From a virus, in IMG/VR virus record IMGVR_UViG_3300043448_000474, positions 1-60,473 of that record: 60,473 nucleotides of DNA. One strand, written 5' to 3'. Positions within the stretch are counted from its first letter, which is position 1, and the number at the start of each line of letters is the position of its first letter. Under the pieces are notes generated by a model. The model was not told the origin of the DNA, searched no databases, and saw only the letters and a program-made list of their open reading frames with translations. Below are positions 27,542 to 35,376 of the stretch, piece by piece. A program made the translations under genes and the position numbers.

Positions 27542-29662
27542 TTAGTAGCCGACAACAACCCAGCGATACGCGGCAGCATTGGCTGGTGCAACAGCGAACG
27601 TGAACTTGACGGTGTTAGAATCGAACGTCTGCGTGTTCACGAAGATCTGATTGTCCGACGAATCGTAGATGTCCACGACGACGTTCTTTGTGTTCAGATT
27701 GTGAACGGCGTTGAATACGGTGGTAGAGCCGTCACCAGTGATTCCGCCGGACACCATTGCCGCAAGCTGGGCGTTTCTGTCCGTCAGCGAGTAGGTTCGT
27801 AGCGTTGATCCGCCGGTCGTGAACTGGGCGTAGGCAGTGCCGGTGCCGCCGTTACCAGCAGCAAGGACTCCTGTGACGGCCGAACCGTTCGCCAGATTGA
27901 CGGCACCGAAACCAAGGGCTGTTCCGTTGGAGTCAACCCGAAGCACCTGATTAGCCGCGCCTGTGATTGCACCCCCATTAGCAGCTGATCCCGTCGAGTT
28001 GCCGAACACCGACAGACCTGCGATCTGTTGGAACTTCGAGTAGGTGACCGCGTTGGCCGCGATGGTAAGGCCACCGGCAGCAGCGATGGTGGCATCACCC
28101 GACATCGTGACGAATGTTGGAACACCACCCGCGCTACCAAGAACGATCTGCCCTGATGTCGGCGCAGCAGTCTGGCCCATTGCGCTCGCGCCACCATAGA
28201 ACAGCCCGTTTGTCGTCCAGGATGACAGGCCGGTACCGCCATTACCAATAGGCAGAATACCGCTGACGTGGTTGGTTAGCGTGACCTTGTCCCAGCTTGG
28301 CGCTGTGCCGACGCCTCCAGAGATCAGGACATTGCCAACTGCAACACCAGCTAGTTTAGACAGCGCGTTAGCTCCACTAGCGTAGAGTATGTCGCCGATT
28401 GTGTAAGACGACTGACCAGTGCCGCCGTTACCGGCAGCTAATGTTCCAACGACTGCGGCTGTTGCACTGACATCGATCGCCCCAAATGCAGGAGTGCCTC
28501 CACCGGCCGGGATTCGGAGCACTTGATACGCAGCACCAGCAGCAATGAATCCTATGGAAGTGGTTCCGTTGGCATACGGAATAGTGTTCTGCGTGTAGTC
28601 CGAGTTCTGGGCAAAATGGAACTGAGAACCGTTCAGCACCATGCCGCGACCAGCCGTGTACGAACCAGCGCCCGAGAACTGCACCCAGTTTAGCGCGGTA
28701 GTGTCGAGGGCCACCGGAGCATCGGCGGTCATCACCCACCCGGTGTCTTTATTGACGGTTCCCTCTTCGATGAACGTGAACGATCCTGGGCTTGCCTTGG
28801 CGCTCGTGTTGAAGTCGGTGGCTCGGGTGAGAACCCAGGCCGAACCATAACTACCAATGGCAGTGACGGTATAGATACCGTTCTGGCTTGCGACCGACTG
28901 GCTCTTGACCAGGACTCGGTCGTTTACGGCCATCGTGACGCCGTCCAGCACCAACGGCTGACTGGGGCCAGTAATAGTCTTAGTACCCGCCGAATACGTG
29001 CCGCCGAGGTCCGCAGTCGTAGATGATCGGCAGGACGCCTTTGGATCAAGCCCTTGAGCAGTGGAGTCGACGTAGTTCTTTGTGGCCGCGTCTTGCGGGT
29101 TAGCAGGATCCGCAAGGTTCGTGATCTTCTGGCCGCCAAACGCAACGTCTGCATTCGGGGCACCAAGCTCGGAGATGAGGAACGTGTTCTTTGCAACCGC
29201 TGCGCCAACTCCACTGCCGTTGCCGACGATGATCTGGTTGTTCGCCAGAGTGATTTCGCTGGGCACTATCGACAGCGTCGTCACGTTCAGAACGACGGCA
29301 CCTGTTCCGTTGAACGCTACCGCAGCCGCTGTCGCCTTGCCGGTGATTGAGAAGTTCTGCGAGGCGGCAAGCTGCGAAGCCTGAGACGCGAGACCCGCGA
29401 AGTTGGGGGCGGTGATTGTTCCGGCCGTGCTGAAGCTACCGGCCGAGTCACGCAGGACCACCGTGCTGCTCGCGGAGGTGGACGCCGGATAGATCGTATT
29501 CCACGACGTGCCATTACTCCAATTCAGGAGGTTGTTGGCCGTGTCCATCCAGAACGCACCTTTGTTTCCGGCACCAGCCGTGAAAGGGGCTGATGCGGAG
29601 TTTTGGGTGCGGAACTGGATGATCTCCAGCAGCCCCATGTCGATTGAAGAATAGAACCTCAT
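27542..29662 (-). CDS. tail fibre protein
   Basis: A 706-residue fibre. The N-terminus LLEIIQFRTQNSASAPFTAGAGNKGAFWMDTANN is a typical phage fibre start. A collar-like stretch follows (KITNLADPANPQDAATKNYVDS), then FTFIEEGTVNKDTGWVMTAD, then GGTGxSSxTxGxxxYxS repeats. The C-terminal domain is VVVDIYDSSDNQIFVNTQTF...AAYRWVVVGY. A good Shine-Dalgarno (AGGAAAAG) precedes the ATG. It lies directly before the giant fibre and probably forms the proximal section or a second fibre. Confidence 0.87.
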   Translation of the reverse strand: MRFYSSIDMGLLEIIQFRTQNSASAPFTAGAGNKGAFWMDTANNLLNWSNGTSWNTIYPASTSASSTVVLRDSAGSFSTAGTITAPNFAGLASQASQLAASQNFSITGKATAAAVAFNGTGAVVLNVTTLSIVPSEITLANNQIIVGNGSGVGAAVAKNTFLISELGAPNADVAFGGQKITNLADPANPQDAATKNYVDSTAQGLDPKASCRSSTTADLGGTYSAGTKTITGPSQPLVLDGVTMAVNDRVLVKSQSVASQNGIYTVTAIGSYGSAWVLTRATDFNTSAKASPGSFTFIEEGTVNKDTGWVMTADAPVALDTTALNWVQFSGAGSYTAGRGMVLNGSQFHFAQNSDYTQNTIPYANGTTSIGFIAAGAAYQVLRIPAGGGTPAFGAIDVSATAAVVGTLAAGNGGTGQSSYTIGDILYASGANALSKLAGVAVGNVLISGGVGTAPSWDKVTLTNHVSGILPIGNGGTGLSSWTTNGLFYGGASAMGQTAAPTSGQIVLGSAGGVPTFVTMSGDATIAAAGGLTIAANAVTYSKFQQIAGLSVFGNSTGSAANGGAITGAANQVLRVDSNGTALGFGAVNLANGSAVTGVLAAGNGGTGTAYAQFTTGGSTLRTYSLTDRNAQLAAMVSGGITGDGSTTVFNAVHNLNTKNVVVDIYDSSDNQIFVNTQTFDSNTVKFTFAVAPANAAAYRWVVVGY

Positions 29663-29670
29663 ATCTTTTC

Positions 29671-30270
29671 CTAATTGATGTACGCGTAGCCCGAAGTTTC
29701 ACCAGCAAGAGTCACCTCGCAGGTGTTTGTGTCGATGTAGGACACGTTCCCATAGAAGACGTTCTGGGACATGTCGATCAGGGTTACCGATGGGTACCAC
29801 CCAAGGTTGTGCCTGATGATCCATGCGGCCGAAGGAACGCCTTGGGTGTGAACGTATCTGGCATTCTTGATGAGAGCCTGAACATCTGTTTGCGTGACAC
29901 CAGCAGTGTCGATGTCGTCGATCTTCTTCTGGAGGTCAGCAACCTTGTTCGTGATTGACGAGTTTAGTGACTCGATCTGTTTGTTGATCGCCTCAACAGC
30001 CGCGTCGACTGCGGTGGAAATCTGCGAAGATGGGTCGGTAGGCTCGACGACCTGAGTCGTTGGGACCGGGAACTGCGCCTGGAGGCCGGATCGCCATCGA
30101 TCTACAGCATCTGAAAACTCCCTGATCGATTGCTCTGTCAGCCGCTGCGGCAGCCTTGGGAACTCTGGAACAACGATGTCGGCAGATCCCAAGCCAGTAT
30201 TGGCACCAAGCCCCTTTCCTGGGGTGGATGCCAACCGCTTGATCAGGGTTGCCTTGGCGTTGGATGCCAT
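29671..30270 (-). CDS. fibre-related protein with coiled coil and C-terminal knob
   Basis: A 199-residue protein. The N-terminal part mentions FPRLPQRLTEQSIREFSDAVDRWRSGLQ, a coiled coil spans about 85-125, and the C-terminal 70 residues (YVHTQGVPSAAWIIRHNLGWYPSVTLID ... SGYAYIN) match a small beta domain often found at the end of phage fibre proteins. This suggests a trimeric fibre or adaptor piece. It sits immediately before the two large fibres. Confidence 0.78.
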   Translation of the reverse strand: MASNAKATLIKRLASTPGKGLGANTGLGSADIVVPEFPRLPQRLTEQSIREFSDAVDRWRSGLQAQFPVPTTQVVEPTDPSSQISTAVDAAVEAINKQIESLNSSITNKVADLQKKIDDIDTAGVTQTDVQALIKNARYVHTQGVPSAAWIIRHNLGWYPSVTLIDMSQNVFYGNVSYIDTNTCEVTLAGETSGYAYIN

Positions 30271-30273
30271 GGC

Positions 30274-31314
30274 TTAGACATTACTGAGGACGTCCAGTGC
30301 GACAACCCTGAGTCGCTCCTTGAACTTCTGCTTGGTGAATCTCAGAGACGTCTGGTACGAGGCGGACGCCTTTTTCCGAAGAAGATCTCTGTTGCGGTAG
30401 GCTTCACGCATCGCCGCTATCACGCTGTCTTTGATTGGTTTCGCGCCACGGCCTACGCCAAAATACGGGTGTTCTTTTGGTGCCTGAACAAGCGTGTAGT
30501 CGAGATGCCATGAGTCCTCCTTGCTCGTGAAGTCGGCCGGTCCACCCCATGGGATAATGATGTTTGGTCGACCAGCCGCCATGAGCTCTGCAGCCGGGAA
30601 GTTCCACCCCTCCAAGCCAGACAGGAACACGCCGCAGTGATGCTCTGAAAGCATCTGCTCGTACCGTTCCTTGCTGTAGTCCTCGTAGAGGATCTCGATG
30701 CGGTCATCTTTTACCTCGCGACGGTCACATTCCGGGTTGCTCTTGATCGTGAGCCGCACGTCACTTTCGGTTGGGAACGCAAGTGTGAACCACTCCATTA
30801 GTTCGCCGAACCCCTTCCTGGAATTGATTCCGTTGTCGCGTCCTACGGAAATGAACTTGAGGATACTGTCGTTTGGAAGAGGCGACCACGGCGCTTCCCC
30901 CCACAGGTTGATGAGGTGAATCGGCCCACGATAACCAGAGTTCCTGAACAGCTTGACGTTCATCGAGCACGGAACAATCAGTGACGCGGCGTTCTTGAAC
31001 CCCATCGCCGAATCTGGAAGAGCGTCCGGCTCCCACATCGTAAACCTGATCGGAGACTCCTGTGGCCACATCGGGTTCGTTAGAACGAAGTCTGGGTAGT
31101 CGATGGCCGACACCCTGACCATGTTAAGAGCCTCCATGCACGCAACGCCGAGACGACCGTAGCCGGTGGCCTCGTTTGCGGTGCAGGAGTAGAATCGGAG
31201 CGGTCTGCCGAACAGGAGTGATCGATTGTTCAGCGGAGGCCGGACGTTGACTGTCAGCATGCTTCTGGAGGAGTCAGCCTGGGATCGCGGAAGAACTGCT
31301 GTTTTCGACGGCAT
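30274..31314 (-). CDS. GT-B glycosyltransferase (family 4-like)
   Basis: A 346-residue protein with GT-B features. The N-terminal domain includes FYSCTANEATGYGRLGVACMEAL; a central SVGRDNGINSRKGFGELMEWF resembles the GT4 C-domain entry; and the donor-site EX7E motif is E235-E243 in SGLEGWNFPAAELMAAGRP. It would transfer a sugar from a nucleotide or lipid donor; the target is unknown. It lies inside the virion cassette between the tail adaptor and the fibres, so virion or fibre glycosylation is possible. ATG 31314 overlaps the adaptor gene by 61 bases; ATG 31260 (overlapping the adaptor stop by ATGCTGA) is an equally plausible start. Confidence 0.82.
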   Translation of the reverse strand: MPSKTAVLPRSQADSSRSMLTVNVRPPLNNRSLLFGRPLRFYSCTANEATGYGRLGVACMEALNMVRVSAIDYPDFVLTNPMWPQESPIRFTMWEPDALPDSAMGFKNAASLIVPCSMNVKLFRNSGYRGPIHLINLWGEAPWSPLPNDSILKFISVGRDNGINSRKGFGELMEWFTLAFPTESDVRLTIKSNPECDRREVKDDRIEILYEDYSKERYEQMLSEHHCGVFLSGLEGWNFPAAELMAAGRPNIIIPWGGPADFTSKEDSWHLDYTLVQAPKEHPYFGVGRGAKPIKDSVIAAMREAYRNRDLLRKKASASYQTSLRFTKQKFKERLRVVALDVLSNV

Positions 31315-32021
31315 TCCCAGATCAACTGAGCAACCGCATCAGAATAAGCCTTTGACGATGTCTGATACGTTCCCATGTCCTTCGTCTCTCGACGAGCCAC
31401 CTGCGATTCAAGGTAGAGCTCAACAGCGTTCACAACATCACGGTCCTCGAATGTCGACGGTATTATGGTTGTGTCATCGAATGTGCGGCGGATTCCGTTC
31501 CACTCAACGACGATCTGCTCGTAGCTTTCGATCGAAGGGAACACGTAAATAGTGCCACGGTTCATCGACCAGTAAGCCTGTGCCTTACCGGCACGATAAC
31601 CTTTGTCGGTCGAAGGGCTGCTTGTAATGTAGACTGGCGCTCCAACAGCACCGTTTGGGGCAATGGGATGCATTCCGTACGCGTCATCCTTCAGGCAGCA
31701 CCGATACGCATGAATCATGTCGTTCATGCGATTCTGGTCGATGTACTGATACTCGATCTCTGAGCACGCTCCATCGAGCAGTGACGTATACACGCGTTCG
31801 ATGTTTCCATCCACTGAATCAAATGTGTTCGATCCGCAGTGGAAGATGGTTGACGCCTGGCCGATGTAGTCAGCGTTCTCAGTGCGCAAACACGGGATCT
31901 TGGTCTGAAGATCGATGATCGCATCTTTGACAGCGAGCTTGTGGACGCTGACGAGGTTTTCTGCCTCGCCCTCTGGGAACACGGCTGCGCTGATCTGGGT
32001 GTAATATTGGGCGAATGTCAT
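31254..32021 (-). CDS. tail adaptor / tail tubular protein A-like
   Basis: A 255-residue protein with the early helix pattern of podovirus head-tail adaptors: VHKLAVKDAIIDLQTKIPCLRTENAD, then a beta section (GTIYVFPSIESYEQIVVEWNGIRRTF). The C-terminal helices include VVNAVELYLESQVARRETKD and the ending WECRRKQQFFRDPRL. It would form the ring joining the portal to the nozzle. Its position after capsid and before fibres fits. The start overlaps the lipoprotein stop by four bases (ATGA). Confidence 0.78.
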   Translation of the reverse strand: MTFAQYYTQISAAVFPEGEAENLVSVHKLAVKDAIIDLQTKIPCLRTENADYIGQASTIFHCGSNTFDSVDGNIERVYTSLLDGACSEIEYQYIDQNRMNDMIHAYRCCLKDDAYGMHPIAPNGAVGAPVYITSSPSTDKGYRAGKAQAYWSMNRGTIYVFPSIESYEQIVVEWNGIRRTFDDTTIIPSTFEDRDVVNAVELYLESQVARRETKDMGTYQTSSKAYSDAVAQLIWECRRKQQFFRDPRLTPPEAC

Positions 32022-32653
32022 CGTGCAAGCCTTCCACGCTGCGACTCCAGATCCGCGATCTGGGAGTTCAGCATGCTTATGGTTGAACTGTCGGTGGCAA
32101 GAATTGCTCGCTCACGGACGGAGCGGATCTGATTGGCAAGGATGCCGTCAAATGTCTGGTACGCTGCGTTCACCGCTAGGCTTGACTGGCGCACGCGGTT
32201 GAATGCGAACAGGGCGATGAGCACGCCAACTCCAAGCAAACCAACGCTGACTCCAAGTGGAATGCTGATCTCTTTTTTTTCGTTGGTGGCAGCCTTTTCT
32301 GAGTCTGACGCGTCCACGTTAGCAGCATACCTTACCTCCTCGCGATACTGCTCATCATGCTGAGCACGCTCCTGCTTCACGGTGGGAACACCAACCTCTT
32401 GAACCTCGATCTTCTGCGGTTGAACAGGATCTATCTGAGGAATCTTCAGTTCCACTTTGTTGCCAAGGCCACCGACATGAAGCTGCGCCATCGGAGCCTT
32501 CTGTTGTCCGGTGACGATCTTTGAGAACTGCTCGCTGGACTTGACCGAGGAGGCCGAGGCTTCAGCAGTCGTGGTGGTCCGTCGAGAAGTGGACGGAACG
32601 AGTGCTCCGCAGCCAGTGAGTAGAACGAGCGCAAGGAGTAGGAGTGATTTCAT
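32018..32653 (-). CDS. lipoprotein with internal TM segment; unimolecular spanin candidate
   Basis: A 211-residue protein. The signal peptide MKSLLLLALVLLTGC ends in a lipobox with lipidated Cys15. A mostly extended polar region (16-128) leads to one strong TM helix (131-151: IPLGVSVGLLGVGVLIALFAF) and a roughly 60-residue cytoplasmic helical tail. An outer-membrane lipid anchor plus an inner-membrane TM in one chain is the layout of u-spanins, which fuse inner and outer membranes at lysis. Its neighbour is a small holin-like protein. The 60-residue tail after the TM is longer than typical, so a virion or envelope role remains possible. Confidence 0.6.
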   Translation of the reverse strand: MKSLLLLALVLLTGCGALVPSTSRRTTTTAEASASSVKSSEQFSKIVTGQQKAPMAQLHVGGLGNKVELKIPQIDPVQPQKIEVQEVGVPTVKQERAQHDEQYREEVRYAANVDASDSEKAATNEKKEISIPLGVSVGLLGVGVLIALFAFNRVRQSSLAVNAAYQTFDGILANQIRSVRERAILATDSSTISMLNSQIADLESQRGRLAR

Positions 32654-32907
32654 TAGTCATCGATCGTGATGCCAAGCTGGGCAGCTTTAGCCCTCAGTAT
32701 TTGTAGCTCGGCTTTGGTTTTCTGAATGTTCAGTCGGCTCAAGCGAATCGCGTATACGCTTGCCAACGTGGCAGCTATTGCCGCTGTAACCTGCATCCAA
32801 GTTGGAAGGTTGAAAAAGTGTGACACGGCGACTGCAAGCATGCTTCCAAGGGACAGCGCCCCTGACTTAGTGGCCACGAGTTCTGGTGCTAGTGTGTCGG
32901 TGTTCAT
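32653..32907 (-). CDS. small membrane protein, holin candidate
   Basis: An 84-residue protein with two hydrophobic segments (about 18-34: LSLGSMLAVAVSHFFNL; about 38-56: MQVTAAIAATLASVYAI) and a charged coiled-coil tail (IQKTKAELQILRAKAAQL). Size and topology fit a class II holin. Its stop is directly coupled to the ATG of the lipoprotein, giving a holin-spanin-like pair. No endolysin lies next to them on this strand; a muramidase-like gene is at the far right end. Function is inferred from topology only. Confidence 0.55.
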   Translation of the reverse strand: MNTDTLAPELVATKSGALSLGSMLAVAVSHFFNLPTWMQVTAAIAATLASVYAIRLSRLNIQKTKAELQILRAKAAQLGITIDD

Positions 32908-32912
32908 GGAGG

Positions 32913-33353
32913 TCAGCGTTTTACTTTACCTACAGATGGACGAGCCACATTAGAATCGCTCGTAGAAACCGACTCTGTGGATTTAACCACCGGATCCACT
33001 GACACCTGCTTCGCCACCTCAGCGGCGACCGGAACAGCAGGAGCGTCTTGGCGGGGGGCTGCTCGCTGCGCCTCCGCCAGAGAGATTCCTCCCCGAATCA
33101 CTGACTGAAGCCGCTGCTGCGATTGCAGCGTCGAGCTCGGCGCGTTGTTTTTTTTTAAGAGCTCGTCGTACTCCAGCTGGGTCATTTCCCAGATGCCGCC
33201 ACGGCGCTCGCGAATGCGGGTTTCAAGAGCCTCAATGACGGCCGCGTCCTCCGTGGCAATAATTCCCTGACCAGCCTCAATCTCGATAAACGGGACGGTC
33301 TTACCAGCGACCTGGATGGTGTTGTAGACGACCGATTTTCCAAAGTACCGCAT
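32913..33353 (-). CDS. hypothetical virion/neck protein
   Basis: A 146-residue protein. Residues 1-65 look folded (beta start RYFGKSVVYNTIQVAGKTVPFIEIEAGQGIIATED, then helices), and the rest is low complexity, rich in Ala, Val and Ser. It stands between the capsid terminator and the small membrane protein, where podoviruses often encode a neck or head-completion factor. No family is recognised. Confidence 0.65.
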   Translation of the reverse strand: MRYFGKSVVYNTIQVAGKTVPFIEIEAGQGIIATEDAAVIEALETRIRERRGGIWEMTQLEYDELLKKNNAPSSTLQSQQRLQSVIRGGISLAEAQRAAPRQDAPAVPVAAEVAKQVSVDPVVKSTESVSTSDSNVARPSVGKVKR

Positions 33354-33400
33354 ACGTGGATTTTTGGTTCGTGCCAGATTGATCGCAACCCAAAGTCTTC

Positions 33401-33437
33401 AAAGAAAAAGGGCGGCTGAGCCGAAGCCCAACCGCCC
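33401..33437 (-). terminator. intrinsic terminator after capsid gene
   Basis: On the minus strand GGGCGG (33437-33432) pairs with CCGCCC (33415-33410). An inner stem TGGGC/GCTCA carries a TTCG loop, and TTTTTCTTT follows. It is placed 16 bases after the capsid stop. Confidence 0.93.
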
Positions 33438-33452
33438 TCTGCTCATCACAGA

Positions 33453-35219
33453 TCAGACGTAGTAGGAACCGTCGTTCGAGCCGGTGCCATCCGGGGCAGC
33501 GGAACCCAGGTTTTCCAGCACGAAGCTAGTGGTCTCGGCCTCCAGAACCGCCGTATAGGTGGTGCTGGTCAGCTTGGTGGTCTTGCTCGGGACACGCATC
33601 ACGCAGGAGTAGGTGTCGTCCACAGCGGCAAGCTGCTTCAGATCGCCCGTCTTGTTGGTGACGGTGTTGGAGTCGATGATGCCCTGGTAGACGTTCTGCC
33701 AGTCGATGGCCCAGAGCATGCGGCCCGAGGACTCGAACCCAGCCGCCTTGTGAGCGGCAAGCATGTCGTCGAACATGCGGTGGGTGACGATGCGGAGCTC
33801 GACCTGCGGGTAGTCGAGGGTGAACTTGTAGAAGCGGAAGCCGAACGGCCCCTGCTCCCCGCCCTGGTTCAGCTGCATGGTCAGCCGGAACACGTCCGAG
33901 CCGTACTTCGTCTTGAAGTAGTTGACCATGCCGATGATGAACTGGTTGGCGTAGAACGAGTCGGTGAAGAGCTCGATGATGTCCGCCTTGGTACCAGCCG
34001 CTTCGCGCTCGCGCTGCAGACGGTAGAGGCTGTTGAACAGCTTGTGCAGGTTGAGGGTCTCAGCCTGGAGGTCGACCACACGGCCGCACTCGCCAAGCTG
34101 CTCGTAGATGCCAGTGGCGTTGGCCTTGCGACCAATGCACTTGCCCTCGATCGAGGAACTGATGTTGGACGAGCTCGGGACGACGATCTGAGCCAACTGA
34201 TCGTACGACGCCATGGTCTGGTTCGGCAGCGCCTTGTTGAAGAAGAAGGCGTTGGCGTGACGGCGCTGGAAGTCCTCGATGATCTGACGGTTGAGCTCGA
34301 CCTGAGGAACATCGCCAAACTCCTTGAAGAACGGGTTCGAGTCCCGAAGAGCCGAAAGGTACTTCTGGGTGAGCTCGTCTTCGCAGATCGAGTAGCGGGT
34401 GGTCTCGATCCAGAACGGCAGCAACTGGTTGTTGTTGAGGCCGGGGATCTCGGAGCAGAACGACTCGTAGTCGGAGACGTTCGGCGTGCCGCGCAGCAAC
34501 AGACCGAGAACCGCACCAGCCGCGAGGTTGGCGGGGATCTTGGCCTTGTTAGCGATAGCAGCGGTCGCGTTGCCGTAGAACACCGAGGCGGTATTCTGCG
34601 GGGTCAACGTGGCGCTCAGGAACGAGCCGTTGCCGTCAGAGCCGGTGCTGCTGACAGTCTTGACGACGAACGCCAAGCGGTAGGTGGTGTCGCCAGTGGC
34701 CGGGCTACCGGAACCGGCGTTGGTGCCGTTCACGAACACGCGCAGACCGGGCGGGAACCAGCGAGGATCAGCCGGGGCAGTGCCCTGGGTGTAGATCTTC
34801 ACTTCGATGTCGTTGACCTGAGACGGGGTCGCTCCGGTCGCGTTCACGACACGGACGGTCCAGTACTCGGTGTTCAGCTGACGCTTGCGGCCCATCTTGA
34901 TGAACGGGCTGATCTCCCACAGGCCGCCATTGACCTGCTGGACGCTCAGGCGCTTGCCGCCCATGATGCGCTTGTTGGCCTGAAGGAAGTCATACAGGCC
35001 GTTTTGCCGGACGCCCACGGCCTTGCCGAGAAAATCGGCAGAGACGAGGTTTCCGAGGATGCGGTAGGTGCTGTCGCTCGATCCGTAGATCGTGGCGAGG
35101 TCAGCGGAGGTAACCTGCTTAGCCGTACACGCGGTAACGGCACCACAGGTCTCGATGTTGGTGCTCACCGCCGGGGCACAGCGGTTGAACAGGTTGGTCG
35201 TATCAATTTGACTGGGCAT
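33453..35219 (-). CDS. major capsid protein (putative)
   Basis: A 588-residue protein directly after the scaffold gene and flanked by strong terminators on both sides, as expected for a highly expressed capsid gene. The Shine-Dalgarno (AAAGGA) is good. The N-terminal 100 residues are Thr/Cys-containing; a long helix-like spine region appears at about 385-415 (LNLHKLFNSLYRLQREREAAG), and a beta-rich P-domain-like section ends near GFRFYKFTLDYPQVELRIVTHRMFD. An insert (about 125-240) makes it larger than common HK97-fold capsids (300-400 aa). The call rests on order and expression signals rather than a diagnostic motif. Confidence 0.75.
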   Translation of the reverse strand: MPSQIDTTNLFNRCAPAVSTNIETCGAVTACTAKQVTSADLATIYGSSDSTYRILGNLVSADFLGKAVGVRQNGLYDFLQANKRIMGGKRLSVQQVNGGLWEISPFIKMGRKRQLNTEYWTVRVVNATGATPSQVNDIEVKIYTQGTAPADPRWFPPGLRVFVNGTNAGSGSPATGDTTYRLAFVVKTVSSTGSDGNGSFLSATLTPQNTASVFYGNATAAIANKAKIPANLAAGAVLGLLLRGTPNVSDYESFCSEIPGLNNNQLLPFWIETTRYSICEDELTQKYLSALRDSNPFFKEFGDVPQVELNRQIIEDFQRRHANAFFFNKALPNQTMASYDQLAQIVVPSSSNISSSIEGKCIGRKANATGIYEQLGECGRVVDLQAETLNLHKLFNSLYRLQREREAAGTKADIIELFTDSFYANQFIIGMVNYFKTKYGSDVFRLTMQLNQGGEQGPFGFRFYKFTLDYPQVELRIVTHRMFDDMLAAHKAAGFESSGRMLWAIDWQNVYQGIIDSNTVTNKTGDLKQLAAVDDTYSCVMRVPSKTTKLTSTTYTAVLEAETTSFVLENLGSAAPDGTGSNDGSYYV

Positions 35220-35320
35220 AATTTATGTCCTTTCGCCAACCATCATTCCATGCCGCGTCTTTGTTTGTGAATGCTATGCGGTGTTTTGATCTTCAGAACG
35301 ATCACTGGACCGCATTGGCC

Positions 35321-35352
35321 AAATAAAAAAGCCGCGTTTGTGAGACGCGGCT
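35321..35352 (-). terminator. intrinsic terminator after scaffold gene
   Basis: On the minus strand AGCCGCGT (35352-35345) pairs perfectly with ACGCGGCT (35337-35330) around a 7-base loop, followed by TTTTTTATTT. It separates scaffold from capsid. The remaining leader to the capsid ATG (35220-35320) must hold a capsid promoter or rely on readthrough; no copy of the TTGACA/GGTGTATTACACC element is present. Confidence 0.93.
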
Positions 35353-35376
35353 GTTGTAAAACACCACAAGTTCTTA

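Noticed and set aside
31998-32021. GGTGTAATAT half-site at the start of the tail adaptor gene
   Set aside because: It is the coding sequence for AQYYTQ; only one arm of the palindrome is present and the TGACA box is at the wrong distance.
33750-35270. 506-aa plus-strand ORF opposite the capsid gene
   Set aside because: It is an antisense shadow of a GC-rich, strongly codon-biased gene; its composition is Val/Glu/Leu/Arg-rich without domain features.
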